From positions 9,548,001 to 9,612,000 of the forward strand of contig NC_134440.1 in NCBI RefSeq assembly GCF_030867145.1: a stretch of 64,000 bases of DNA. Direction: 5' to 3'. Below, piece by piece: positions 1 to 13,254 of the stretch; the stretch's first letter is position 1, and each line of letters begins with the position of its first letter. A program made the translations under genes and the position numbers. The notes under the pieces were generated by a model. It did not search any database and was not told the DNA's origin. It saw only the letters and a list, made by a program, of their open reading frames with translations. The DNA comes from Opisthocomus hoazin. Lineage: Eukaryota > Chordata > Aves > Opisthocomiformes > Opisthocomidae.

Positions 1-583
1 AATCTGCCCTCTTTTAGTTTAGAGCCGTTCCCCCTCGTCCTGTCACTACACACCCCTGTGAAAAGCCCCTCTCCATCCTTCCTGTCGGCCCCTCCAGGCA
101 CTGGCAGCTGCTCTGAGGTCACCCCGGAGCCTTCTCTTCTCCAGGCTGAGCAGCCCCAGCTCCCTCAGCCTGTCCTTGTAGGAGAGGTGCTCCAGCCCTC
201 GGATCATCTGCGTGGCCTCCTCTGGACCTGCTCCAACACCTCCATGTCCTTCTTGTGTTGAGGGCTCCAGAGCTGGACGCAGGACTCCAGGTGGGGTCTC
301 ATGAGAGCAGGGTAAAGGGGCAGAATCCCCTCCCTCGCCCGCTGCCCACGCTGCTGGGGATGCAGCCCAGGGGACGCTCGGCTTTCTGGGCTGCCAGCGC
401 ACATTGCCGGGTCGTGTTGAGCTTCTCATCCACCAGTACCCCCAAGTCCTTCTCCTCAGGGCTGCTCTCGAGCCACTCTCCACCCAGGCTGTACACATGC
501 AGGACCCTGCACTTGGCCTTGTTGAACTTCATGCGGTTCACACAGGCCCACCTCTGCAGCCTGTCCAGGTCCTGCTTCCCAAA
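1..583 (-). mobile_element. CR1 LINE copy, old, continuing off the left edge
   Basis: On the minus strand this reads as the C-terminal part of CR1 ORF2 after the reverse transcriptase: the FNKAKC-VLHV stretch, the [17 protein letters not shown] stretch and the [18 protein letters not shown] stretch can all be recognised, in more than one frame. The copy is 5'-truncated at about 583, where the homology stops abruptly at an AT-rich sequence, and its 3' end lies outside the window. The frames are broken, so it is a dead copy. It resembles the copy at 41.8-43.5 kb more than the younger set at 13-38 kb. Confidence 0.85.
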
Positions 584-3500
584 TAAGGTGATTTTGAGTT
601 ACAACCATTACTACCACAAGACAACTACGTAGCATCAAGTAACAGGTTTTTGTGAAGCTACAGACCCTGCTGCCCTCCACGCTAAGGGCCTGAGCAGCAA
701 TGGTACCTGGCTTCATTGTACGGACCAGGATGTGCTAACGGATGAGCCTCTCCGAGGACTGCACCACTACTGACAACTGAAGTTGAATAATGGAAGAAGT
801 CAGGAACAGCAACTAGAAATCCTGAGTCTGGAAAGGGAACGTTGCCTGCAGGTAGAGGCTTTCAGTCCCTTCACCAGCAGCTATCGTTAAGTCAGGTTTG
901 GCATTGATTTCACCCCTTCTTGAGAAGGTCAGATCTTTTTAAATGGCACTAACAGAGCACACCATTTTAGAATGAACCGTGACTAGACTTACGTTAATTT
1001 GAGATTTAGCACAGTACAGATATAAACTGAATCTTTTTTTTTTAATATGTGTTGCAGAATTAACAGCTGCCAGCTTATAGAAGGAGGGTCTTGCTCCCCC
1101 TCACCCACTGATTAGCCTCCTACCCCCACTTCAGTGTTTCAAGCGTCAACACGAGCAAGCCCCAGCACCCTTCTGCCCGATGGATAACCCCTTTGTACCA
1201 TAAATGCAATGGAAAGCTACACCAGGAGGGAAGCGTTTTTTGTTGTGTCAGCAATTTTAATTTGCTTTCCTTGAGGCAAGATAAGCACCAGAGCTAATGC
1301 CAGAGGATAGCAGAGCAAGAGAAGTTGCAAAGCTAGAAGCAGGGGAAGAGACTCCCCTCACCGGATAATTTTCATCTGCCAGGCTGCCTCTGTTGTACTG
1401 TGAAATTATGTCATTAAACACACGTTTCCTCCCAGCTCTGCCAGGGCTGCCCGAGCACAGCCTCAGAAAAGTTTTCTGTTCTGCTAAACGACACTCAAGC
1501 AGCTGAAGCTTCTTTGTCCAACATATCTGAGCTATAAAACCAGATGACTTCTGTTTTCAAAATTGTTTTAATGGAAGGCAACTGTGCTTGCCTTCGTCCT
1601 GTACAAAATGCAGCCCTACACACTTAACACACCCAGATGCTGCAGTATGGAGGGTGTACAGTATGATCATAGTGTTTAGTAAGAAAGAAGAAACAATGAG
1701 ATTTTTCCAACTATACAAAAGTTCAAGTTTCCTTCACTTTAACCAAATTTGCCCCAGACACAATACAAATCCTTCCTGCTGCCATGATTCTCCTCCTGCT
1801 AAGTTTAAGAAGTAGCTATATATTTTAGCGCTTTCCAAAAACAAAAACTTAAAAAAAATAATCTGCTTTCCTTATCCTCCAAGGTACGTATCTGCTGCCT
1901 AAAAAGGAGGCACCACCGCTAGATACTAAGCACAGCCAACTCCCCAGCACAGAATGACAAGCTACCAGACCTGTCTATACCTGGCGCTAGGCAAAATTGA
2001 CAGGAGTTTGGCAAGTGGCTATCAACCTTAAATCATTTTACCACAGCCTCTAATCTCGCTGCCTGCAATCCTCACCATCTGTATCTCCCCATGCTAAACA
2101 AGGAGCGCCTAGGGCATTGTTGATTCAGAAGCAATTAGAATCGTGAAGGAAGTCTTCCATCTGCTTTCCTCCAGACATGAGGAAAAAATAAATAGATTTA
2201 GCAAGCCCTCGCATAAAGGCCCGGGAACAAAGCATGCAGAAGCAATAAAGGCACAGCAGAGAAGAGGAAAAGGAGCAGAGTGCTCATAAGGAAGACGCTC
2301 CTCTCTTCCTAATCTTTCACCAAGCACTTACACAATCTACGCAAGACTAACACTTTCTGGCCGTCCTGGAAGTTAGTGGGAAACCACTTCCTCCGCCGGT
2401 GGGGAACAGTTCTCATGCTGGTAAGAATAAAACAGGCCCTGACAAACTGCTAGTCTTTGCATGTTGAAAAGAATTCCAAAACAAAAGGCAGTATAAAATG
2501 GTCAATATGGATGAAATGAGAAATGCTACATAAAAAAGCAGGATTTCATACTGCTCTTGCTGAAATACATTGAGGGAATCTCCTGATCTTTCTTTGCCAA
2601 AGAGGAAACAATCAAATGACATCAGTCAATATTCCAGACACGAGAACCAGGCCCAGAAACTAACTTGGATCTATAACTTCATCAACTGACGTTTGTCAAT
2701 CCATGTTGACATAAATCAGAAGTCTGAACGCACTTCTATCCTCAGCGGACAGCTCAAGGATGGAAAGCAGGCCCAACAGCTCCGTTTGGGAAGGCTGCCT
2801 GTAACGAGGCTGGTTTGGCACTTTGCAGCCTTTCCAAAAAAGGCCTTCGATTCTATGTCCCAAAAAAAGGAAATTTTAAGACTAAGTTCCAGTGCACTGC
2901 AGTTCCTAAAATCAGATTTTTTTTTAAATAACCAAACCCTGCAACATCTTGTCTTAAGAGGCAGCCTTCTTTTCCTTCCTTGCGTAAGATGCCCTCAAAC
3001 TCTGGAGGCCAAGGATGCAGAGAGCAACCAATGAGAACTACACGCACTGTGCCCGAATCGTCCATTAATTCTGCAGGTGCTCAAATTCCCATAGCCCAAC
3101 ACTTTACTCCTTCAAATATTGCTCATTCACCAACAGCCAGGTCTGTATGGAAAAGTTCTCCATGGTATTTTTTTCCAGAAATGTCGCACTGACCATGACA
3201 ATCAGCTTCTCAAAGGTGCACAAGATCCCAGAAGGTTTAAAAGAAAAATGACACAAATGGTTCTGGCAACAGACCAATAAAAGCATTTTCCAGATGAGAC
3301 TCAGCATCTCCATCCAGAATCCTAGGAGACAGCGCTACTAAGTCTTTTATTGCAAGATGTTTGCTAAGAAGGAACACCTGTACGAATCTGAGAAGATAAT
3401 CTGAAACAGGAATGCTGGCAAGAAAGATAACGGTTTGTCTTCCAGATCAGGCAAGAGGCTTCGTGTACCTTCACCTTCTTCACAGGTCTGCAAAAGCACT

Positions 3501-6500
3501 AGACCACTACTGGGATCACAAACTTGAATGCAGACACCTACACCAATGATGATGTGGGCATTTTAGCTACTGCAGAACTTAACCCAGGAGATTCTTCCAG
3601 GAGCAATGAGCTCTGTGCTCCTTCATGTCAGCAATTAGCATCTTCATTAAAATCCAGGCAGCAGTTCGCATCACTCCAGCAACCGACCTGGTCTCACTCA
3701 CGCAATGCCGTTCTCCAGACAGTGAAAGCCGGGCAGCGCTGCGGGCGCGCAGCTGAGCGCCAGCACCAGCTGTGCTCAACACAAGGCTGTCAGAGCCACC
3801 GCAACCACACTGCTCGTCTCCGCTGTCAGAAGCACACAGACTACGCCAGTGTCTGACACTGGGCCAAAGAGCCAGATGAACGCATGACAGTTCCGGGGCA
3901 CAGAGCTTGCGGCACCTTCACTGGAACGCTGGGAATGGGCCACGCTGAGCACGGCGTGGTTCTCAAAGCACAGCAGAACCGAGGCTGCTGAGGCAGGTTA
4001 TTGACCCAACACCTCAGCCTTTCTTTGCAAGTGCAAGTTTGCATCACCTGGGGCACACTATGCAGGAAGCGCTTCAGGAGACAAGTGTCACAGAGACCCT
4101 GAACTGATGAAGTCTCCTTGTCAGGGTTAATACTGGTGAAAGCAGAGGGATCCTCCACTGAACAAGTGACGTTAGCAGAGTTCTGCTGGTGAGCTGTCTT
4201 GATCAACTAGGACTTCAGTCTCGAGGGTTTATTCCTAAATACACTGACCACAAGAATCTCGATGGGGTCCTTCAGGTAAAACTTCAGGCCTATACAAAGA
4301 AGAAACCTTCTCCTGCCTCTTCAGCACATGGTATTTGCTGACATGTCATCGTCCGTCCCCCCCCCCACATGTAATGGTTGACTCAGAGGCAAACGACAAA
4401 TTTGGCTATCTGTCTCGGACACCATTCCATTTTGAAGCTGCTGAGCAGTCTTCCGTGGAGATCACACCTGAAATAGAACAAAAAGGACACTACTACGTCA
4501 AGGGAAGCGCCAAACCAATGCACACAGCTGCAAAAGGCAGATGCAGAGGTGCTGAGATGTCCAGGTTTGAACACATGCCAAAAGCCATGCCACACGCCAA
4601 CAAAAAGGCCTGAAGGGCCTGCAAAGAGCCTCCACTAGTTTAAACCGCTTCAGGAAAACAGTTTTCAAGAATGATCCAACACAGGATTGCCATGCAAAAA
4701 CAAAACAGCCAGCTATCAAGACAGGATTGAGAAGTTAGAGTTTAATCAAGATATAGCAGGGACAGAGACAGGGGGGAGGGAACAAGTTTTCTTCTCAGAA
4801 ATCACTGTAAGGAACAGAATATGCTTCACCTTAGAAGTCACACCAGCAGAAGAACCTCCACTAGGCCTACATGCCTCCCAGAAAAAAGAAAAAAGTTTCC
4901 CAGTACTCCACAGCCAGAATACATCTCTATTTCTTAATCCAGACCCCTCTACTTTACGTATGCCACAGATTCTGTCCCCATAATCTCCAAGAAAACCCCT
5001 TTTATTCCTTATGAAAATTCCTTTCATGTCCCCAGCAGCTCTCCCCACTGCTCCCACAAGCACAGACCTCTCTGAACATCCACACAGACTGCAGGTCAAT
5101 GACAGTACAGCGTGAGACCCCTCGCTGTTTGACTCATGCTGCATTCACACAATATCGCTTCAAATAGCAGAGGATTTTAATCTTGACCAAACACCAAAAG
5201 CCAACTGGAGGGAGGAGGGGAAGGGGAAATTACAAAATGCAGATTCTCTCTTCAGTTCAAGAATAACATTAATGCAGCATATGACAGGAAATAAACATTA
5301 CATTTAACATAAAAGTTTATCCTAGCATGTACACGCACAGTATAGGTCACACAGTTCAAAACCTCAACTCAGATTCGAGCTGCATGCTTAAGGCTTTCAA
5401 CAGAAAGCCTGAAATATCCATGTATACTTGCAAAGGCAGGTGATAACGCCTAAATTTTCCTTATGGATAAAAATAATTTAGATACGAAGTAGTGTGCCTG
5501 TGTTCGAGAGACACCTGACGCCGTTTCCAAAAAGCAAGTCCATGACCACAAAGGAAGACTCTTGATCTCACCTCTTCTTGCTTAGGCTGATGGGCAGCTG
5601 CTGTATCTCATGGGCATGAATCTTAGGTTCCTCTGGAACAGCCATCTTACTGAACTTTGAAGCACGGCACTTGGGTACGTACAAAAACTTAACGGCAGAA
5701 AGCGAGGCATCACAGATTCCTTCCCCCAAACTGTACTGTCACCCTGTTTCTCTTGTTCCTGTCCCACAGCAATCACTAAGGGCGGCATTGTCTCCTGCGT
5801 AGCTGCCTCACCCAAATGCCTCTCCCCTGCAGCCGCACTATTTTAAATCAGCCAACAGGAGAAATTTAAATTCAATATTCAGTTTTATTCATTTGGCATT
5901 TTTCCTCTCCACCATGACCAAGAATGAAACCAACTCCGTCTACTGAACATGCTAATGAAGGTCACTTGGAAAAAAAGTTTGTCTTTATACAGGAAGATCC
6001 TTTTACACTGAAACCCGAGTGTTAAGCCACATAAGTTGCTTAACTTGTACATGTATGTTCCTTCCACACTAATGTGCAAGTTCTGCTTGTAAATCTGGTA
6101 ACCAAATAGATCCTTTCTGCTTGCCCGCCCTTCCGATTTTTCAGAGTTTATAGATCTCATATTTTTATTCATTCCTCTCCCGCTTCACAAACCCGGAATG
6201 AAGGCACTGCCCTTTTTCTCCTTAGCTTGACTGAATCTTAAATTGATTCCAACATTTTTGTCAGTTCCGACAATAAAAGGATCTCTGCACCAGAAGTGGC
6301 TATTACTAAAATCTCCTACTGCACTTCAACAAACTTTATTTCCACATCCTAAATCAATGATTTCTAGTACAACTTATTTTAAGCTGAGGGGTTGGCTTTT
6401 TTGTTGTTGTTTTATAACATTAGGCATAAACTTAGTTTTAAGGGTATTATTAATCCAACAAATCTCAGCTGTCATAATTTTAATATTCTAACAAAGTAGT

Positions 6501-9500
6501 TTTACATATTCTTTAACAAATCTGATTTGTCTAAATAGCTTTTAAATGCTTCTCTCAGTTGTTCTTATTCCTCTCCATATAACAAAATCAACAGGGTAAA
6601 TGTTTTTGTTAATGCTTATATTGTTGTTCAGAGACAGAAGTATTTGAGGCCAAAAAATAAACTGCATTCTTCGGAGGAATGACCTCATTTTACCATCATT
6701 CTGATGAACTATACTCAACTCACGGGAACAAAATTAATTATAGTTAGGATGCTGTCAGAAATCAGATGCAGACTGGCCACAATTACCATTCACTGCTGCT
6801 TTAAAACAAAGGGGAGGATCGGGGCCTCCCGACAGCATCTCTGCTTGACAGGTACGAAGAAGGGCCAACTGGAAACTACGCAGCTAAGATACCAACATCT
6901 GCAGCTAGATCTGAGACTTCCCTGTCTCTCACGGTTAATAGTTAGCCTTGGCAGAGACAGCAGGCTACAGAGCTCTGCTCAGAGCTTCACATCAACACCT
7001 TCCACAGTTGTGTCGTCCCTGGGTCAACAATGCTGACAGTTAACACAAGGGAGGTCTCCAGCAGAGAAGGGACAGCTGGACAACTTTATGCAGCTGAGCC
7101 TCTCACCTTCTGCACTGGTACTTTAAAAAGGACAGGTTTATAATAAACAGATGCAAAAAAAGAAAGAGGTTACTACCTTCTGTGTTCTAGACAGTGTCAG
7201 ACTGTCCAGCAATAGCCGCTGGCGATTCTTTCACCTACAAAAAACATCTGGAGAAAAGAAGGGTGCTGTGAGGGAACAGCTCCTTCCCTATGCTCAGGAC
7301 ACTTGCAGTAGGTGAGAAGAAGTGGACATAAGAACTACGGATTCCAGACACATTCTGACAACAGCTGCCCCACACACCAATCCACCCTTGGATTAGCAGC
7401 AGGTACTTCCACTTTGATGGGACAGGAAGGCAAGTGAAGTAACGAGAGAAGGAGACAGCATTCAACTCATTCACCAGCAGACAACAAGCAGATGGAAATC
7501 CATCTCCGAAGGCTTGATGAGACACCACAGCTTGCTACTGCACTCCTACAAGGAGGCCATGGGAACAGTCGATGAGAGGAAAATTATACTTCATGCTTAC
7601 TATGGAACTGCTGCTAATATTTAAAAACAAATAGTCAGCAAAACCAAGCACGTGAAGAACGTCTCTGTCTTCTCAGCATGGTTTACTTCCACACTACTCC
7701 CCTCCAAAAAAAAGGCAAAACAAAAGAAGCTTAAAATCTATTTTTGCATATATCACCTACATATAAAAAGATTGTATAACCAAATGGATCATTTAGGCCA
7801 GCAGTCTGAAGCTTGCAGGTGCCTAGAGAACAGAACTGCGCATCAAAAAAGTGCTCTGACCAATTTCCAACAGAAGGCAAAATTTAACATCTCATTTGCT
7901 GAACTATGCCACTCTTCCTAAATGCTAAAAAGCAGTGGGCATCTCCTGCAGCTGCCTCCTGTGCTTTTTCTAAAGTACTTGGAAGCGCAAGAAGAACTGC
8001 CTCTCTAAACATCTTTTTGAAGTCTGCAAATATAGCAAACTTGAGCTTTCTGTAACTGAAAGTCTACCACCTTCACAGGTAGCTTATCCACAAGGCAAGC
8101 AGTCAGTGCAACATCTAACCACGTTTTACTGTAACCAGTCCACAGAGGGCTCATAACAAATAAGCTAGAAACAAGACAGAGACCAAAGCTTCAGGAAAGA
8201 AAGCAGGCTGGCACAACCGCTTAAATAAATAGATTCTGAAAGTAAAATGGCATGCCTCGGACAGGTCAACACAAGGAAGGTTTTACTGCAGAAGAAAAAA
8301 GTGGAAACATGCAAGAACCAGCAAACAGCAAACAGAGTGCTTTAATCCGGAGCACAGAGCACATTTCATGGTAAGATACTGTCAGCACCAGGCAGTGGCC
8401 ACATTCAGCAGACATGATTAAGAACAATGCTATACACAATATTAATATTTCCACTTAGACTGTGCTTACTACTACTGCTGTTTCCACAAACCTGACACTG
8501 CGTAACACAACTCACAGAGGAAAGGACTCTAACGACATTTATCTGGTGCTGCAGAGCCACCCACATCAGGGCTAAATAACTAAGGCTAAAAACTCACTAT
8601 ACAATATATCTAACAACAACGCCAAACTTCAGATGTTCCTGTTCATACTCAAACCAAGGGAAGAGCCTACTGCGAGTGCAGGTTGTAGTTCTGTAGCTCA
8701 GGACTGCTGAACACTTTAAATCATGAGACCACAAACTCATTTGCATCATTATACAAATACAGTTAGACTGCTTCAGAACAAAAACTAGGCCAGTCACAGA
8801 GTAAGGCAACACGCTGCATAGACTTACAAGCTCAGGAATCTAGACTTTATTATCTATCAGACAACACAGACATAACCCAAGAGCCAACAGAAATCTAAGA
8901 AATCATATCAACCACATGGGCTTGATAAAGCGTATGAAACCTATGCACCAGTTTTAAAGAGAGATACACAAGTCAGAGAACTCTGCCCACACAGATCTGG
9001 AAAGAAAAGTGGTTAAAACATGAGTACTGGGGAACAGCAGGCTTGTAAAGAGCTAAGAGCTGAGCTATACGAGCAGCCAACAGCCACATTCAGGGCATAA
9101 AAGGAAAAACAAACAGAAATACAGAGACCGCAAAAAGCGATCAAACGTCAGCGACAACCACCAGCATTAAGGAAGGGAACAAATCCCTACTCTTCCCATT
9201 TCTTTCCTCCTTTACTTTCCACAGATGCCTCATTAAGTGGTTCACAGGCTCCCAGCGCAAGTCCTTCACGCAACAAAACACGCTTCCCTTCCCAGCAAGT
9301 CTCGGGCGCGAGCCTCTGCCCAACGGACAACGCTCCTCCAGCGCCCAGCATCACAGAACACGGCACCTCCACACCACTACTCCCCTTTCTCCGGGCCACC
9401 CTGCAGCCGTCCCTCTCACCCACGGCCTCCCACCGACCGGCCCCTCTTCCAATCACTGAAAAAGGGTAAGCGCTCCATTCGAGAAGCCTCCCACGAGTCC
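584..9500. other. Non-coding AT-richer stretch, possibly the first intron of a minus-strand gene
   Basis: No open reading frame here looks coding: all are short, with no recognisable domain and no chained splice sites. If the minus-strand 5' exon proposed at about 10.1 kb is real, this stretch would be its first intron, but that is inference. I see no repeat family that I can name with confidence. Confidence 0.5.
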
Positions 9501-9559
9501 TAACAATACCGGGCCGCCACTTCAGTTACGGTTTCCTCCGGCCAAAAGCACCGAGGCAC

Positions 9560-10840
9560 GGCACTGCTTCACCCTGTCCCCAGCAGGCCCAAACCAGCAC
9601 CACTATCGGGGTGCATTGCCCGCGCCGGCAAGCCCACCCTCAGACGCTGCCACTCTTCCCGGGGTGGGAGATTTAAACGCCGGGGCCGTGGGGGCACAGG
9701 CGAAATAACCACGCAAGGCACCGACGCCAAGCGGCGGCAGCGAGGCCCCGCGGTACGGCGCGGACCCAAGGCCGCGCATCTGCCACCCGGCGCCGGCCCC
9801 AGGCAGCGAGACCCACGGCCTCGGGTCCCTCCGCCGCCGCCCGTGCCCCATCGGCCTCACGCAGGCCCTGACCGCCCGCAGGCCGCGGCCCCCGCCCGCC
9901 GCCCCGGGCCCGCGCTGCTCCGCCGGCCGGCCCCTCCCCCCGCAGGCCCCGGCTCCCCCCAGCGGGCCCAGGCCGCGGCCCCGCTGGCGCGGCCCTCGCC
10001 CCCGCTCCGGCCGAGCGGGAGCCGCCGGGGGAGGGGAAAGGGGCTCGGCGGACGCGGCCCCGCAGCCCGCGGCGGCCCGGCCTCACCTGTCGCCGGCTCG
10101 GCACGGCCTGGGCAGCGGGAGGCTAACGGCTCCGCAGCGCGCACAACAAGCCGCTCGCAGCGCCGCCGGCCACGCCCCCGCCCCGCCCGCCGAGCCCCGT
10201 TGGCTGCCGCGCGCACGTGTCCCCCGCCCCGTTGGCCCGGCGGCCCGTCCGTCAAGCGCCGGCCGGGGGCGGCCTCTGTCGCGGCGCGCCGGCGGGAGGG
10301 GCCCTGCGCGTGCGGCGCCGGCGGCCTGGCGCCGGGAACCGGGGTGCGCGCGCTGGCCGCAGGCCCGCCGCTTCCGCCCGAGCGCGCGCGGCGGGGGGGC
10401 CGGGGGCAGCCCCAGGGGCAGCGGGGCCCGCACCCCCCCCCCCCCCCTCCCCGCGGCGGGCCCCAGGGGAGCTCCCGGGGACGCGGCTGGCGGGGGGCGC
10501 GGAGCCTGAGCGGCTCCAGCGGGACGGGTGAGGGCTGGGAGCCCCGGTGCTCCCCCGGGCGCGGCCTGCTCCGCGGGGGCCTGCTGCAGGCCTGGGAAGG
10601 AGCCGGGGGGAGGACGTGGGTCTGGGGTCCGGTGCGCCCGGTGCTCCCGTCCGTCCCTGCGGCGCTGGCCGAAGGAGAAGCAGGACGGCTCCTTCCAGAC
10701 GGTGGAAGATGTCGCAGGACAGCCCCGGGCCCGGGGGGACGTGGTCGGTGCCTCCCGCCAGCTGAAGCCTGCTCCTTCCAGGCGGGTCCGGCGCCGGCCG
10801 CAGCTCGGGCAAACGGGGGAGCCTCCCTGAGCAGCAATCC
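9560..10840. promoter_or_regulatory. CpG island promoter
   Basis: About 1.3 kb of very GC-rich DNA, dense in CpG, lies in an otherwise AT-rich neighbourhood. It has several GC boxes (GGGCGGGG in either orientation), inverted CCAAT-like GCCAAC motifs near 10200 and 10235 and a CACGTG-like site near 10215. A run of about 16 C lies at roughly 10433-10448. The open frames across the island in several phases are a by-product of high GC content. The layout fits a promoter that could fire in both directions; the minus-strand direction is the better supported because of the splice donor at 10087/10086. Confidence 0.75.
10087..10200 (-). other. Probable non-coding first exon of a minus-strand gene
   Basis: Reading the minus strand leftwards, GC boxes are followed by about 100 bases that end in GGCGACAG followed by GTGAGG, a strong 5' splice site (last exon base 10087, intron GT at 10086-10085). 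There is no clear initiation codon before the donor, so the exon would be 5' untranslated. The next exon is not recognisable in the window, so the gene cannot be named. The right-hand boundary (transcription start) is a guess from the position of the GC boxes. Confidence 0.4.
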
Positions 10841-12359
10841 AGAGGAATGAACGCTTGGGACCGGTGATGAGATTAAATTGTTCCTGGGCGAACGAGAAGC
10901 AAGTGATGATCTGAGGAGAAGCTGCGGCGGTCAGCGCTTCGCTGTGCTCAGAGAAGTCCTTCTGCAGTGACCTTAAGGACCTGCTGGTCAAGAGTTGTCC
11001 CTCTGCCCACTGCCAGCAACTGTGTGGTGGCCAAGGGCATCCCTTTATCTCTGAACCTATTTCCACTGCGCGGGAGGAGTCTGTGAATGTACGCTTGCAC
11101 TATTCTGCAGGAAACGTGTCTTTTTGTCATTAACACAGTATTCTGCAAGGATGCTCATGGCACAAAGCAGCAGGTTTAGTGTCTGACGTAAGCTTGCAAG
11201 ACTTGTCAGTCCTGCATACCTGTCAAGGCACTCGGCTTCAGCCAAAAATTCAGAATATTGCTGCCTTAAAATGGGTGATGTTATTTTTCATTCACAGGCA
11301 GCTCATAATTTGGGTTTTACTTAGCTGAGTAACATAACTGAAAATCAAATTAATGCACCTTTGTCTAGACTTGGAACAGTGAGATCTCACCCAAAGGACA
11401 GGAACTTGCAATATATCAGCAAAACCATATATAGGAGTATGCTTTCTTTGCCATTTCCTTGCACATGTGTGTGGAAATACTGCACCTAGTAATAATTACA
11501 CTGGAATGTACAGAAAATCACACAACAAAAATACAAATACCTTCACCTATCTTGATGTGGCCTCTGGCAAGGCCTTGTATAGTAAATTCCCAACATTGTT
11601 ACACTGATGGTATCTGGTTTATCTGCCCCAAAACCCTTTTCAGAAACCCCTTCAAGTGGTCCTGGGGCCCTTATGTATGGGCTCCTGATCTTCTCCACAT
11701 TATGAGCAGGAACAGCCCAGTTTCTGCCACAGTCCGAAGGGCACGATATCAAAGAAAATGTAATGGTCAGCATCGTTAAATGAAGAGTCCATCAAAGAGG
11801 TTAACGATGAAGAGAGAACATTGCCCTTTTCTGTTTTTCTTTATCATAGCTTTCAGTGCCAGATGGGGAATCCTCACATGTAAACTCCAAGCCTGACAGG
11901 TCTGGAAATATCCTTCAAGGCCTCATAAAAGATGTTTGTGCATCTGTTATTTGCTCATGCTGCTATGTGTGCCAGCCACAATATCACAATTTTGTCATTC
12001 ACATCAATGGCAGCTTTCTGTTACTGCGAGTGTTGTTATTTTCCTTGTACCATTCAGGTTTTAATTAAGCAATCCCATTCTTGGGCTGAAGATGGGTCTC
12101 ACATCTCCAGAAATGAGGGCCATGGGTGCAACACAACGCTGCGCAGGGCTTGGAACAGCGTGTCTGCAGTCTCATCATTTCTTTTATCACCATAAACGCT
12201 ACGTTATTTAAAACCGTGACGGCAATTAGCAGGTATTATCCAATTAAACCGTGCATCAGTTTTTAAAGCAAATGACCTCATTCTGCTGAAATACATTCAT
12301 TGTACGTCGCAGTGTTTCAGTTCAATGGCAAAACACACCCATCTGAAGGTTTCATGGCA
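10841..12359. other. Stretch without recognisable features
   Basis: AT-richer sequence between two CpG islands. Open frames are short and show no family resemblance. No repeat could be recognised. Confidence 0.4.
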
Positions 12360-13000
12360 AAGTGGGACTTTAGAAGCGCGCAGCCAGGTCTCCCGGTGAG
12401 GCCGTCCGGCGATGCCGCACCGCAGAGGACGCCAGGCCCTCCCCAGCGCCGTTCCGTCACGCCGTTCCTTGAGATACGCTGAAGCATGGACGTACTGGGA
12501 AAACACTGCAAGTCCTGGGAGCCGCTCGTCAGCGTGGCTCTGACGAGGCAGGAGGACGAGCAGTGTGAAGTGACCGAAGCGGCTTCCACGAGGGCCCGGC
12601 CGCGAATTAACACGGGCTGGAAGCGCCGGGTAAGGAGAGGAGGCAGCGCAGGCGGCCGGACGGCCTGAGGAACTCCGGGTCGGACAGCAGCTCTGGTATC
12701 CATTTCCCTATTTTTGTGTCGTTTCCGCTGTTATCAGACCCCGCCACTTTCCCAACACTGGTTTATCTTTCCCGGGGCTGCGGGGGGGGGGGGTGTCTCT
12801 GGGACCAGCGTCCCCGCCCTGCCTGGGGCTCACGTAAGATGGCGGCCAGGAGCGGCCCGAGCCGCGGGCAGGTAGCGGCGGGGCGGGGCCCCGCCCCCCG
12901 CCGGCCCCGCCCCGCCTCCCTCCACCCCCCCACGCCCCCCCCGCCCTCAGCGTGGACAAAATGGCGGCCGGGGCTTCCCCGCCGTGGCTGTGTGTTTGCA
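12360..13000 (+). promoter_or_regulatory. Second CpG island with two YY1-type start-site motifs
   Basis: A CpG-rich stretch with two copies of the YY1 motif in the same orientation: AAGATGGCGGC at 12836-12846 and AAAATGGCGGC at 12958-12968. Such motifs typically sit just downstream of the transcription start of TATA-less vertebrate genes and read in the sense direction, which points to transcription to the right. The first ATG (12839) is followed by 11 codons and then CAG|GTAGCG, a plausible 5' splice site, so a tiny coding first exon is possible. No downstream exon is recognisable. A run of about 12 G lies near 12782-12793. A non-coding RNA or a gene whose exons I cannot see are both possible. 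Confidence 0.5.
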
Positions 13001-13254
13001 GGCAGCTTGGCCTTGCTGTTCCTGAGGGTCTGCCTCTCTGCCCTGCACAGGGCTGCCTTCCCTCGGCTGGGGCTGTGCTGGAGCGTCCCGGGAAGCTCCT
13101 GCTGCGCTGATTTTCTGCCCTTGTTCGGTATCTCTGTCCTGGCTCCGGGGCACCCTTCCCTCCCTGGCCTCTGCACTGTCTGTGTTTTTTTCCCTTTTTT
13201 AGAGTCTCCTGCTGCTCTCTGATTCCTCCTTGCCGTGAGGAGATCACCTTCTTC

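Noticed and set aside
9843-10850. Open frames of over 300 codons on both strands in the CpG island
   Set aside because: Both strands and several phases are open at once, as expected from low stop-codon frequency at very high GC. The encoded peptides are Pro/Arg/Gly/Ala-rich without domains.
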